From Enterococcus songbeiensis (GTDB lineage Bacteria; Bacillota; Bacilli; Lactobacillales; Enterococcaceae), in NCBI RefSeq assembly GCF_005405265.1, contig NZ_BJDS01000004.1, positions 62,001-126,000 of the forward strand: a DNA stretch of 64,000 nucleotides. Reading direction: 5' to 3'. Under the pieces are notes generated by a model. It did no database searches and had not been told where the DNA came from. It saw only the letters and a program-made list of their open reading frames with translations. Below are positions 17,401 to 25,047 of this stretch, piece by piece. Made by a program: the position numbers and the translations under genes. The number at the start of each line of letters is the position of its first letter. The first letter of the stretch is position 1.

Positions 17401-18141
17401 ATGAAATTAACGGTTTTAGGCTGCTTAGGTGCCTATCCTTACCAAGGAAAGGGCACAACCGGATATTTACTGGAATCAGGTGATTTTCATTTGTTGCTGG
17501 ATGCAGGGAGCGGGACCTTACTTGAATTAGAAAAAATTCTAGATCCTCTGGCACTGGATGCAGTGATTTTATCCCACTATCATTATGACCATATTGCTGA
17601 TCTGGGTGTATTGCAATATTATTGGCAGTTGTACCCGACGTTGGAACCCAAACCACTTTTACCCATCTATGGCCATACGTTGGATGAGTTTCATTACAAC
17701 GAATTGACGTTGCCGGGAGTGACAGAGGGTCGTCCCTATTTTGAGACGAAACAGTTGGAATTGGGACCGTTTTCTGTTACATTTATGAAGACGATACATC
17801 CAGTCACTTGCTATGCAATGCGTTTTGTTGAAACTAGTACAGGGAAAGTTTTTGTATTCACTGGTGACTCAGGCTATTTGGAAACTTTTCAGGAATTTGC
17901 AAAGGATGCGGACCTGTTTTTGGCAGATACGTACTTGTTTGCCGGAAATGAAAAACACAAAGCCCATTTCACTTCCAAAGAATCTGGAGAAATCGCCAAA
18001 CAGGCACGTGTAAAAAAACTGGTGTTAACCCATTTGCCACAACAAGGAGAGTTGAAACAGTTAAAAGCGCAGGCAGAAGAAGCTGCGGATTTTCAAGTAT
18101 CGGTGGAGCTGGCAGAAGTGGGAAAAACATTCGACATTTAG
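17401..18141 (+). CDS. MBL-fold metallohydrolase (YhfI/RNase Z-like)
   Basis: A 246-residue metallo-beta-lactamase-fold enzyme. The start is ATG 17401 (MKLTVLGCLGAYPYQGKGTT), 10 bases after AGGAG; the GTG at 17392 is too close to it. The metal motif is SHYHYDHIADL (HxHxDH) near 59-65, with later ligands HPV, GDSGY and THL. Members resemble tRNase Z or nucleotide phosphodiesterases, but the insertion typical of tRNase Z is not evident. It directly precedes lplA, with 12 bases between. Confidence 0.86.
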   Translation: MKLTVLGCLGAYPYQGKGTTGYLLESGDFHLLLDAGSGTLLELEKILDPLALDAVILSHYHYDHIADLGVLQYYWQLYPTLEPKPLLPIYGHTLDEFHYNELTLPGVTEGRPYFETKQLELGPFSVTFMKTIHPVTCYAMRFVETSTGKVFVFTGDSGYLETFQEFAKDADLFLADTYLFAGNEKHKAHFTSKESGEIAKQARVKKLVLTHLPQQGELKQLKAQAEEAADFQVSVELAEVGKTFDI

Positions 18142-18153
18142 GAGGACGAGAGT

Positions 18154-19158
18154 GTGATTTTTGTACCAAATGAAAACAATGACCCTAGAATCAATCTTGC
18201 AATTGAAGTTTTTTTGCTTCAAGAAATGAAAGTCGATGAACCAATTCTGCTTTTTTATATCAATGAACCATCGATTATCATCGGACGGAATCAAAATACC
18301 ATTGAAGAAATCAATAAAGAGTATGTCGACGAACAAGGAATCCATGTTATCCGTCGTTTCAGTGGTGGTGGTGCCGTTTATCATGATTTTGGGAATTTGA
18401 ATTTTAGTTTTATTATGCCAGATGATGGCAATTCCTTCCGAGACTTTGAAAAATTGACGAAACCGATTATTCAAGCCTTACATGAAATGGGGGTTGAAGG
18501 AGCAGAATTAAAAGGGCGTAACGATTTAGTCATTGATGATATGAAGTTTTCCGGTAATGCAATGTATGCAACCAACGGACGGATGTTTGCCCATGGGACG
18601 ATTATGTTTGACAGTGACATCAATGAGGTAGTCAAAGCCTTGAAGGTACGTAAAGATAAGATTGAATCAAAAGGAATCAAATCAATCCGTTCTCGAGTAA
18701 CGAATATCAAACCGTTTTTACCAAAAGAAAATCAAGGAATGACGACCGAAGAATTTCGTCAAGAGATTCTGCTGAAAATTTTTGGTGTTTCTTCAACGGA
18801 TGAAATAAAAACCTATGAACTGACTGAGGAAGATTGGAAAAAGGTTAATGAAATTTCTGATCAATACTATCGCAACTGGGATTGGAACTACGGCAAGTCT
18901 CCAGAGTTTGAAATTGAACGCCGGAAACGATTCCCAATCGGGTCCATTGATATCCGTCTTAATGTGGAAAATGGCAGAATTTCTGAAGCAAAAATTTTCG
19001 GTGACTTCTTTGGGTTAGGTGATATCAAAGATGTTGAAGATGCACTGCTGGGTGTCAAATATGAAAAGGATGCGTTGACGACGGCTGTTGGGTCGATTGA
19101 TGTGAAAAAATATTTTGGCAATATTGAGCCGACTGACCTGTTGGAATTGATTTATTGA
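18154..19158 (+). CDS. lplA: Lipoate-protein ligase A
   Basis: Attaches free lipoate, via lipoyl-AMP, to E2/GcvH proteins. The start is GTG 18154 (MIFVPNENNDPRINLA), with AGGAGG eight bases upstream overlapping the end of the MBL gene. The 334-residue protein has the LplA catalytic core with IGRNQNTIEEIN, the RRFSGGGAVYHD loop and KFSGNAM, plus the C-terminal accessory domain (about 245-334). Lipoate scavenging fits a lactic-acid-type lifestyle with a pyruvate dehydrogenase. Confidence 0.95.
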   Translation: MIFVPNENNDPRINLAIEVFLLQEMKVDEPILLFYINEPSIIIGRNQNTIEEINKEYVDEQGIHVIRRFSGGGAVYHDFGNLNFSFIMPDDGNSFRDFEKLTKPIIQALHEMGVEGAELKGRNDLVIDDMKFSGNAMYATNGRMFAHGTIMFDSDINEVVKALKVRKDKIESKGIKSIRSRVTNIKPFLPKENQGMTTEEFRQEILLKIFGVSSTDEIKTYELTEEDWKKVNEISDQYYRNWDWNYGKSPEFEIERRKRFPIGSIDIRLNVENGRISEAKIFGDFFGLGDIKDVEDALLGVKYEKDALTTAVGSIDVKKYFGNIEPTDLLELIY

Positions 19159-19162
19159 TAAT

Positions 19163-19206
19163 AAAAAGCGACCTTGACTGCTGTTGCAGTTTCAGGTCGC
19201 TTTTTT
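19163..19206. terminator. Bidirectional terminator between lplA and proS
   Basis: AAAAAGCGACCTTGACTGC pairs with GCAGTTTCAGGTCGCTTTTTT around a TGTT loop. A-rich and T-rich flanks allow use from both sides. Confidence 0.92.
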
Positions 19207-19208
19207 AA

Positions 19209-20648
19209 TTAATACGCACGAGCAATCCAAACAGTATGTTTAGCAGGTTTGCCGCTGACGATATCGACAGTTTTTTCCATTGGTGGTGCAAAAGGAATGT
19301 TTCGTGTAGTAAAACCAGTTTCTTCTTTGATTTTTGCTTCCGTTTCTTCGGTACCATCCCAACCAATCAGAACAAATCCAGGAACTTGATCTGCTTCCTT
19401 GCATCGTTCGATATGGGCTTTTAGATCTTCCAAGGTATCGATGTCGAAATGTTCATTTTCTTTGTTGCGCTCGCGAGCTGCTTCCAATAACCGTTTTGGC
19501 ATGACGGCTAATTGTTCTTTGACGTACTCATTCAGATCATCAAAGGAAACCGCCATTTTTTCTGATAAGTCGCGAACTTTAACCATGACATGATTGTTTT
19601 CTAGATCCCGAGGACCGCATTCAATTCGTAGGCAGGCACCTTTTAATTCCCACTCGTGGAATTTATAGCCGGGTGAATTATCGGTATCATCTAGACGTAC
19701 ACGATAACCAGCCGCTTTAAAGGTAGCAAACAAAGCTTCTAATTTTTCCAAAATAGCGGGATTCTTTTTCCAAGGCCCTACTGGCATCAAAACGATTTGA
19801 GTTGGTGCAATCGTTGGAGGGAAAACCAACCCGTTGTCATCACCATGGGTCATAATCAAAGAGCCTAACAAACGAGTAGAGATTCCCCAAGAAGTGGTGT
19901 GAACAAAAGTGTGTTTGTTTTCTTTTGTCAGATAGGTGATGTCAAAGGCATCCGCAAATTTTGTTCCCAAATAATGGGAGGTTCCGGCTTGAACAGCCTT
20001 GCCATCTTTCATCATGGCTTCGATAGAGTAAGTATCTACTGCACCGGCAAAACGTTCAGAAGGGGTTTTTTGTCCTTTGTAAACAGGAATTGCTAAAAAT
20101 TCTTCGCACAGTCGCGCATACTCATCCAAAATTTTCATTGTTCGAGTTCGAGCGTCTTCTTCATTTTCATGGGCAGTGTGTCCTTCTTGCCATAAAAATT
20201 CTGAAGTCCGTAAAAATGGGAGAGTCTTCTTTTCCCAACGAAAAACATTGGCCCATTGGTTAATTTCATAAGGAAGATCGCGGTAGGAATTGATCCAATC
20301 AGAAAAGGCAGAGCCAATCATCGTTTCCGAGGTTGGTCGCAAAGCCAAAGGTTCTTCTAAGTTCTCATTACCGACTTTGGTCACCCAAGGTAGTTCTGGG
20401 GCGAAGCCTTCGATATGATCGGCTTCCTTCATGAAGAAGCTTTGAGGAATCAGCATTGGGAAGTATGCATTGCGAATACCTTCACTACGTAAAAATTTAT
20501 TGAATTCTTCTTGAATATGTTCCCAAAGCTCATAGCCGTCGGGACGGAAAATAATCGAACCTTTTACGGGTGAGTAGGCCATCAGTTCCGCCTTTTGGAT
20601 CGTTTGTAGATACCATTCTGTAAAATCATTTTTTTGTTCGTTACTCAT
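19209..20648 (-). CDS. proS: Prolyl-tRNA synthetase, archaeal/eukaryal-like type
   Basis: Charges tRNA-Pro. The start is ATG 20648 (MSNEQKNDFTEWYLQ) after AAAGGAGG; upstream in-frame codons lie in the T-box leader and are not coding. The 479-residue length, the class II motif LRPTSETMIG, FRWEKKTLPFLRTSEFLWQEGHTAH and a C-terminal zinc-type domain place it in the short archaeal/eukaryal-like ProRS group, without the editing insertion of ordinary bacterial ProRS (~570 residues). Control is by a T-box riboswitch directly upstream. Whether a second, bacterial-type proS exists elsewhere cannot be seen. Confidence 0.95.
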   Translation of the reverse strand: MSNEQKNDFTEWYLQTIQKAELMAYSPVKGSIIFRPDGYELWEHIQEEFNKFLRSEGIRNAYFPMLIPQSFFMKEADHIEGFAPELPWVTKVGNENLEEPLALRPTSETMIGSAFSDWINSYRDLPYEINQWANVFRWEKKTLPFLRTSEFLWQEGHTAHENEEDARTRTMKILDEYARLCEEFLAIPVYKGQKTPSERFAGAVDTYSIEAMMKDGKAVQAGTSHYLGTKFADAFDITYLTKENKHTFVHTTSWGISTRLLGSLIMTHGDDNGLVFPPTIAPTQIVLMPVGPWKKNPAILEKLEALFATFKAAGYRVRLDDTDNSPGYKFHEWELKGACLRIECGPRDLENNHVMVKVRDLSEKMAVSFDDLNEYVKEQLAVMPKRLLEAARERNKENEHFDIDTLEDLKAHIERCKEADQVPGFVLIGWDGTEETEAKIKEETGFTTRNIPFAPPMEKTVDIVSGKPAKHTVWIARAY

Positions 20649-20890
20649 GTTGTTTCCTCCTTTAAAAATAAAAAAGCATTTCATCCTAATAAAAGGACGA
20701 AATGCTTGGACTTCGCGGTACCACCTTTGTTGACTGTTTTTTACAGTCCTGCTCAAAAAAGGATAAGGGCTTTCCCCCGACTTCATCACAAGTCATTCAT
20801 GCAGGTGGCAGGTTCGTAAAAAGAGCGGGTATCAAACTTACAGCCGTGGTTTGACTTTCTGTGACCATCTTACTACTACTAATCCAACTA
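20649..20890 (-). ncRNA. T-box riboswitch leader of proS
   Basis: Reading the minus strand, the leader contains the T-box sequence AAAGGTGGTACCGCG (20728-20714), a stem-I region with a hairpin GTCAAAC...GTTTGATAC, and a candidate specifier GAA-CCU-G (CCU at 20812-20810), a proline codon. An intrinsic terminator ends just before the ribosome site. Uncharged tRNA-Pro would pair with CCU and the T-box bulge to favour the antiterminator. The specifier assignment is by context (GAA before, CCACC stem after) and is less certain than the T-box itself. Confidence 0.9.
20674..20707 (-). terminator. T-box regulated terminator
   Basis: AAGCATTTCATCC and GGACGAAATGCTT form a 13-base stem (one mismatch-type pair) followed on the minus strand by a T-run, right before the proS ribosome site. 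Confidence 0.9.
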
Positions 20891-20896
20891 CTTTAC

Positions 20897-20925
20897 ATAG
20901 TAAAAGGCAAAGACAAAAATTGCAA
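20897..20925 (-). promoter_or_regulatory. proS/T-box promoter
   Basis: On the minus strand, -35 TTGCAA (20925-20920), 17-base spacer, -10 TACTAT (20902-20897). It lies between the kinase-like gene and the T-box leader, so proS has its own promoter. Confidence 0.7.
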
Positions 20926-20975
20926 GAACAATTTTTTATTTCTTTGTTGAAGAAAACATAAGATAAAGATGTTCA

Positions 20976-22805
20976 TCAGGCAGAAAGCAGGATATCCAAA
21001 CGATCTGTTTTCTCAGTTTGTTTCTTATCCAATGTACCGGCATATTTGCGGAGAACAGATTCAATCATCCAAAGATCGAAGGTTTCTTTTTCTGGCAAAT
21101 CAGTGGTGATACCTGTGTCAAAAATATTTTTGTGATAATGTGCTGTATGCTCACAGGAAATTTGTAGTACTTCCTGTTCATAGCTGATATTTAGATTGAT
21201 TTGTCGTTTTTTTGGATCGTTGATGGCATAGGTTTCCCGCAAAGCATGTTCGAAAAGATGCGCAAATAACTGTGTCAGATCTTCATCTGGAATCGCCAAG
21301 GTTTCAGGAAGTGCCACTTGAAAATGAGTGGTGATACTTTTTTGATCGGCTAATTTTTGAAAACGAGCCAGTAAAAGATTCGTCAGCGAGTGCTCGGAAA
21401 AAGTTTGTAGTCCTTCAAAATCTTTTGCGTCTTCTAAAAGCTGTTGAATATATTCGGTAACAGCTTCAGTTTGTCCTTCACCACCAAGCTGTTTTAGTGC
21501 CAGCAGGTTTTTCTTGAATTCCAAACGCAAATGTTCGACTTCTTTCAAGTGCTGAATCAAGGTGGTGCGGTTTTCTTCCAGCAGGGCGGTTTTTATTTCT
21601 AAGAAATGTATCTGTCGTTTATTTTCTTCGTTGCCGCCGATAAATTCAAGGACGGTATATACAGTGATAACCAATAGAATAATCACAAAAAATAATCCTG
21701 ACCAATTGATGGTGTGATTATTGGCACCAACAATGTCACTAATATATAGAAAACAGTGTGCAATCGCAATGAGAATGATCCATGGGGTACAGATGACAAA
21801 AAAACGGGTTTTATGAATGACTTCCGCAATACAGGCAAGAGAGGCAGCCAGAGTTGAAAAAACGTTCATGGCATCGATAAAGGACATTAGTTCCGGTAAA
21901 TCCCGCTTTGTGAAGACAGCGATACCTAAAATCAACAGGCTGATAGAAATGTGCATGGAGACCCACATTCGATAAGGACGCTGAACGGCTTCCATCCGAC
22001 TGCAATAATACGCTGTAAGAAGTAACGGAACTAAAGTTGCCAATACGTTGGCAAGGGTAGAATTGACGGATGGACTAAATAAAAGGCCACTGACAATATC
22101 CCCGGCTGCTGCTTCCATGCCGACAGTAATTGCAAAACAACCAAATAAGATCAATCGAAGATGCAATTTTTCTCCTTGCCAAAGTTTACGACCAACAAAA
22201 CCAAGGACTGTGACACCGATAGAAACTGCTAAAATAAAAATTAGAATTTGTGTCAGGGAGACGGAAAACACGTAAGACATCAACGAATTTGCCTCGCCAA
22301 GAAAAACTCGCGGAGGTAATCCAGCATATTTTTGATAGGGAGTAGCAATCTCAATACGTAAGGTTTTACCCACATATTCTTTTGGCATTTGAATCTCCGT
22401 TAATAATTTTCCTGGATTTTTTCCATCTATTAAGTGAGTATCCGCGGGAGAATATTCAAAGAATTGCTCGTTGTCTAAGAATACTTTCATCCATTGATGA
22501 TTTCCTTGAATTAAGATCTCCGGGTGGGCCGATTTGCGGACCATCTGTCGTTCCATCACCATTACTTCATCTGGATCAATGTTGGGCAATTTTTGTAAAT
22601 GTTGGCTTTGAAAAACCGTTTCAGGATCATCTTGTGAAAAATAAGTCCATGTATCGGTAATCTCTGCCATCTGCGAATTAGAAAAAGGGGCAACAATCGA
22701 TTTGATATAAAAACCAATGATCAGAAAGAAGGTAAGAAGAATCAGAAGATAAGGCAACCAATGCCAATAATTTTTTTTAATACTCTCATTATTTAACGAA
22801 TTCAT
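20976..22805 (-). CDS. Membrane sensor with degenerate histidine-kinase (GHKL/AgrC-like) output
   Basis: The 609-residue protein has an N-terminal membrane helix (about 16-36), an extracytoplasmic domain (about 45-170), and then seven hydrophobic segments (about 175-395), resembling 7TM sensor proteins with extracellular ligand domains. The cytoplasmic end looks like a dimerisation helix plus ATPase domain. Where AgrC-type kinases have R-H-D-[YF]-x-N, this protein has R427-L428-E429-F430, so the phosphorylated His is replaced by Leu. The N-box analogue at 513-524 (LFAHLFEHALRE) has His where the conserved Asn residues are expected. No response regulator is adjacent. It is probably a signalling pseudokinase; ligand unknown. 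Confidence 0.72.
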   Translation of the reverse strand: MNSLNNESIKKNYWHWLPYLLILLTFFLIIGFYIKSIVAPFSNSQMAEITDTWTYFSQDDPETVFQSQHLQKLPNIDPDEVMVMERQMVRKSAHPEILIQGNHQWMKVFLDNEQFFEYSPADTHLIDGKNPGKLLTEIQMPKEYVGKTLRIEIATPYQKYAGLPPRVFLGEANSLMSYVFSVSLTQILIFILAVSIGVTVLGFVGRKLWQGEKLHLRLILFGCFAITVGMEAAAGDIVSGLLFSPSVNSTLANVLATLVPLLLTAYYCSRMEAVQRPYRMWVSMHISISLLILGIAVFTKRDLPELMSFIDAMNVFSTLAASLACIAEVIHKTRFFVICTPWIILIAIAHCFLYISDIVGANNHTINWSGLFFVIILLVITVYTVLEFIGGNEENKRQIHFLEIKTALLEENRTTLIQHLKEVEHLRLEFKKNLLALKQLGGEGQTEAVTEYIQQLLEDAKDFEGLQTFSEHSLTNLLLARFQKLADQKSITTHFQVALPETLAIPDEDLTQLFAHLFEHALRETYAINDPKKRQINLNISYEQEVLQISCEHTAHYHKNIFDTGITTDLPEKETFDLWMIESVLRKYAGTLDKKQTEKTDRLDILLSA

Positions 22806-22834
22806 AAAATAATATCCTTTCGTTTTCTAATATC

Positions 22835-22863
22835 AGATTATTAGAAGAACATCTGTTAGTCAA
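22835..22863 (-). promoter_or_regulatory. Promoter of the kinase-like sensor gene
   Basis: On the minus strand, -35 TTGACT (22863-22858), 17-base spacer, -10 TAATCT (22840-22835). The 183-base gap to the divergent signal-peptidase-like gene is AT-rich and holds no other gene that I see. Confidence 0.65.
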
Positions 22864-22988
22864 CCTAAATATATAAGATGTGAGCTAAAGCGGTTAAAGT
22901 TATAAAATAACAGTTAAAATGATTGAAAAAACATAACTAAAACTATATTATTAGAAATAGGAAAGAAAATGATTAGTGAGGTGGTCAA

Positions 22989-23510
22989 GTGAAACGAAGA
23001 GGGCGAATCGGGGTCGTCACATCTATCGGTCTGATTTTTTTAATGGCAATTTCACTGCTGGTTGTTTTACTCCCTCACTTATTAGGAATGTCTTTTACCA
23101 TTGCTAAGGACCATAAAATGGCACCGACATATCCAGAAGGCAGTTTAATTTTTGTTAAGAAAGAAAAACCGGAAAATATTTTGGTAGGAGAAATCATCAC
23201 TTACTATGTCAATCAAGGGGAAAACATCAAAACACGGCGGGTGGTGGCAAAGGAAGAAGAATTTGCCTTTTATACAAAAGGCGATGGCGCCGATCAGATG
23301 GAGGTGGGGCTAGTCAGTAGCCGCAATTTGATTGGACAGCCGGTTTGGCACCTGCCATATGTGGGGCACTTTGTTTCTCGACGGGTGATCCAAATAGCCA
23401 TAATTATTTTCTGGATGATTGCAGGATTTTTGACGGTTACAACGCTGGGATTGATGGTGGAACAATTAGCTGCGAAACCTAAAAGGAAACAATCCAATAG
23501 TCGTTTTTAA
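22989..23510 (+). CDS. Signal peptidase I-like (SipW-type) protein lacking catalytic residues
   Basis: A 173-residue membrane protein from GTG 22989 with GAGGTGG upstream. Helices lie near 10-33 and 132-157, with a globular part between, the topology of SipW/ER-type signal peptidases. The conserved fold segments are present (PTYPEGSLIFVKK, VGEIITYYV, YTKGDGADQMEVGLV...LIGQPVW). However, the catalytic Ser of S-M-x-P is Lys (K43-M44-A45-P46), and the His of T-H-R-V is Arg (T82-R83-R84-V85-V86). It is therefore likely inactive as a peptidase and may instead bind or assist export. No TasA-like substrate gene is nearby; the next gene is an orphan with its own promoter. Confidence 0.75.
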   Translation: MKRRGRIGVVTSIGLIFLMAISLLVVLLPHLLGMSFTIAKDHKMAPTYPEGSLIFVKKEKPENILVGEIITYYVNQGENIKTRRVVAKEEEFAFYTKGDGADQMEVGLVSSRNLIGQPVWHLPYVGHFVSRRVIQIAIIIFWMIAGFLTVTTLGLMVEQLAAKPKRKQSNSRF

Positions 23511-23539
23511 AAATATTTTTTGAAAAAACACATTCTTAT

Positions 23540-23567
23540 TTGACTATCTTTTTTGTACGTATACAAT
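23540..23567 (+). promoter_or_regulatory. Promoter of the 89-residue orphan gene
   Basis: -35 TTGACT (23540-23545), 16-base spacer, -10 TACAAT (23562-23567). This predicts a leader of about 90 bases before the start codon. Confidence 0.75.
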
Positions 23568-23574
23568 AAAAGAA

Positions 23575-23655
23575 GGACGGTAAATAAGCCGCGTCATTTA
23601 TTGCGGTGAGGTTTTACCCTTCGTAAAAGAAATCTTTCTAAGATGGAAAGGATGT
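23575..23655 (+). promoter_or_regulatory. Structured 5' leader of the orphan gene (possible cis-regulatory RNA)
   Basis: GGTAAA (23579-23584) can pair with TTTACC (23613-23618), enclosing CCGC/GCGG (23589-23592 with 23603-23606) or, alternatively, AATAA/TTATT (23583-23587 with 23598-23602). A second hairpin CTTTC/GAAAG (23634-23638 with 23646-23650) includes the probable ribosome site GGAAAGG. It does not match a riboswitch class I recognise. Confidence 0.45.
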
Positions 23656-23662
23656 TAGCAGA

Positions 23663-23932
23663 ATGGAGACATATTGTGGTCTGCTAGTCAACACCCATGT
23701 TTTTCAAGAAAAACCGATGATGCTGACGGGAGTACAGTTGAAGGTAGAGGGAAAAATCGTTAATTGTATCATTAAAGATCGTTACCTTGCTAAATACGTG
23801 CTACGGCTTCCTTTGAATAAATATATTCTTGAAGTAAGCGGAAAATGGAACAAACGCGAGCAGTTAGTAATCAAAACGATGTCTATCAAAAATATTGACG
23901 AGTACATCAAAATTATTGGCACACCTGAATAA
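23663..23932 (+). CDS. Small conserved-looking protein of unknown function
   Basis: An 89-residue soluble protein that I do not recognise. It has alternating beta-type segments (GLLVNTHVF, LTGVQLKVEGKIVNCIIK, YILEVSGKWNKREQLVIKTMSI), which suggest a small barrel, perhaps OB-like, and a net basic middle. Start ATG 23663 follows GGAAAGG with rather long spacing. It has its own promoter, a foldable leader and a terminator, so it is a real single-gene unit. Its neighbours give no functional hint beyond two degenerate membrane proteins on the left and a tRNA on the right. Confidence 0.7.
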   Translation: METYCGLLVNTHVFQEKPMMLTGVQLKVEGKIVNCIIKDRYLAKYVLRLPLNKYILEVSGKWNKREQLVIKTMSIKNIDEYIKIIGTPE

Positions 23933-23936
23933 AGTC

Positions 23937-23966
23937 AAAAACACGCTTACAAGGGCGTGTTTTTGT
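23937..23966 (+). terminator. Terminator after the 89-residue gene
   Basis: AAAAACACGC pairs perfectly with GCGTGTTTTT around an eight-base loop, immediately after the stop codon. Confidence 0.88.
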
Positions 23967-24018
23967 TTGGGTTTTATAAAGATAAAAAATTATTGGCATA
24001 AACTTGTGTTAAGACAAA

Positions 24019-24050
24019 AAAACCGCTAAGAATCACCATTCTTAACGGTT
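24019..24050 (-). terminator. Terminator of tRNA-Arg transcript
   Basis: On the minus strand, AACCGTTAAGAAT pairs with ATTCTTAGCGGTT, followed by a T-run, a few bases after the tRNA 3' end. Confidence 0.85.
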
Positions 24051-24056
24051 TATTAA

Positions 24057-24130
24057 CGTCACAGGAGGGATTCGAACCCCCGACCGTCCGCTTAGAAGGC
24101 GGATGCTCTATCCGGCTGAGCTACTATGAC
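24057..24130 (-). tRNA. tRNA-Arg (anticodon TCT)
   Basis: A full cloverleaf of 74 bases on the minus strand. The acceptor GTCATAG pairs with CTGTGAC with one T-G pair. The anticodon stem CCGCC is followed by loop TTCTAA with TCT, and the T-arm is GGGGGTTCGAATCCCTC. Discriminator is G; CCA is not encoded. It reads AGA/AGG codons. Confidence 0.95.
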
Positions 24131-24269
24131 ATTTCAGCAACAAAGCTAATTATAGAAAACCGAACCGGTAAAGTCAATCCATTTTCGCTAATTCCTGTGC
24201 ATTTTCCTAAGAAAGGTCTTTTCGAAAATCTCCTTAGACGTTCTATTTTTTAGGAAAGTCCGTTTGCAA

Positions 24270-24977
24270 TCAATCAATTGTCACCTGCTCTTGTTCTTTG
24301 GTGATCAAAATGATGCCATCACCTAATGGTACAAGGCTAGAGGTCAAATCAGGATGTGTCATGACTACGTTGAGAAATTGATTCAGTTTCCGATGGATGG
24401 ATCGATTTTTGCGAGGAATTTCTTCATCAGGCAATAAAATCGTTCCTCCTTGAAAAATATCATCTACCATTAAAACGCCGCCTTTTTTTAGAAGTCGTAA
24501 GCATTCTGGTAAAAATTCAATATATTTTGCTTTGGCACTATCCATAAAAATAAAATCATAAGGACCAGACAATGTGGGTAAAATTGTTGCGGCTTGTCCT
24601 TCCAACAACGTGACACTTTGTTCGAGATGTAATCTTTGATACGTCTTTTTTGCTTTTTCAATCATCACATCAAAGCGATCAATAGTTGTCACGTGACCGT
24701 CTTTGCCGATCGTTTGTGCCATTAAACTGGAAGAAAACCCGATGGCTGCACCGATTTCCAGAATGTTTTTTGGTTTTATTTGACCAAGTAAAAATTGAAG
24801 AAAGACGACTGTTTCATGGGGAATGATCGGTACGCCTTGCTGATTTGCCTCTGCTTCGATTTTTCCGAGTTCGTCTGTTAATGGTTTCTGTTTTGTTCGC
24901 ATGAAGTCCACTAAGTCTTCTTTTACAATTGGACGATGCATCATTTCATTTTGCACAAGCTCCACCTCGTTGTTCAT
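24270..24977 (-). CDS. SAM-dependent O-methyltransferase (class I, YrrM/COMT-like)
   Basis: A methyltransferase with the O-methyltransferase-3 pattern: LEIGAAIGFSSSLMA (SAM site), TIDRFDVMIEKAKK, FIFMDSAKAKYIEFLP and GGVLMVDDIFQGG. Substrate unknown; relatives are annotated as tRNA- or catechol-type enzymes. The start is uncertain. I give ATG 24977, but GTG 24956 has GAGGTGG well placed, and a minus-strand TATAAT overlaps the 24977 codon. The longer TTG 25046 start has no ribosome site. It follows the UDG-like gene on the same strand. Confidence 0.85.
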   Translation of the reverse strand: MNNEVELVQNEMMHRPIVKEDLVDFMRTKQKPLTDELGKIEAEANQQGVPIIPHETVVFLQFLLGQIKPKNILEIGAAIGFSSSLMAQTIGKDGHVTTIDRFDVMIEKAKKTYQRLHLEQSVTLLEGQAATILPTLSGPYDFIFMDSAKAKYIEFLPECLRLLKKGGVLMVDDIFQGGTILLPDEEIPRKNRSIHRKLNQFLNVVMTHPDLTSSLVPLGDGIILITKEQEQVTID

Positions 24978-25047
24978 TATAGCTGAGAGTAGGGAAGCGC
25001 CGCAATCTTTTTTCTCAGCCAGATTTTTAAAAGATGTTTCTTTCAAT

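Noticed and set aside
20649-20789. 47-residue N-terminal extension of proS
   Set aside because: It lies in the T-box leader and terminator; ATG 20648 with AAAGGAGG is the clear start.
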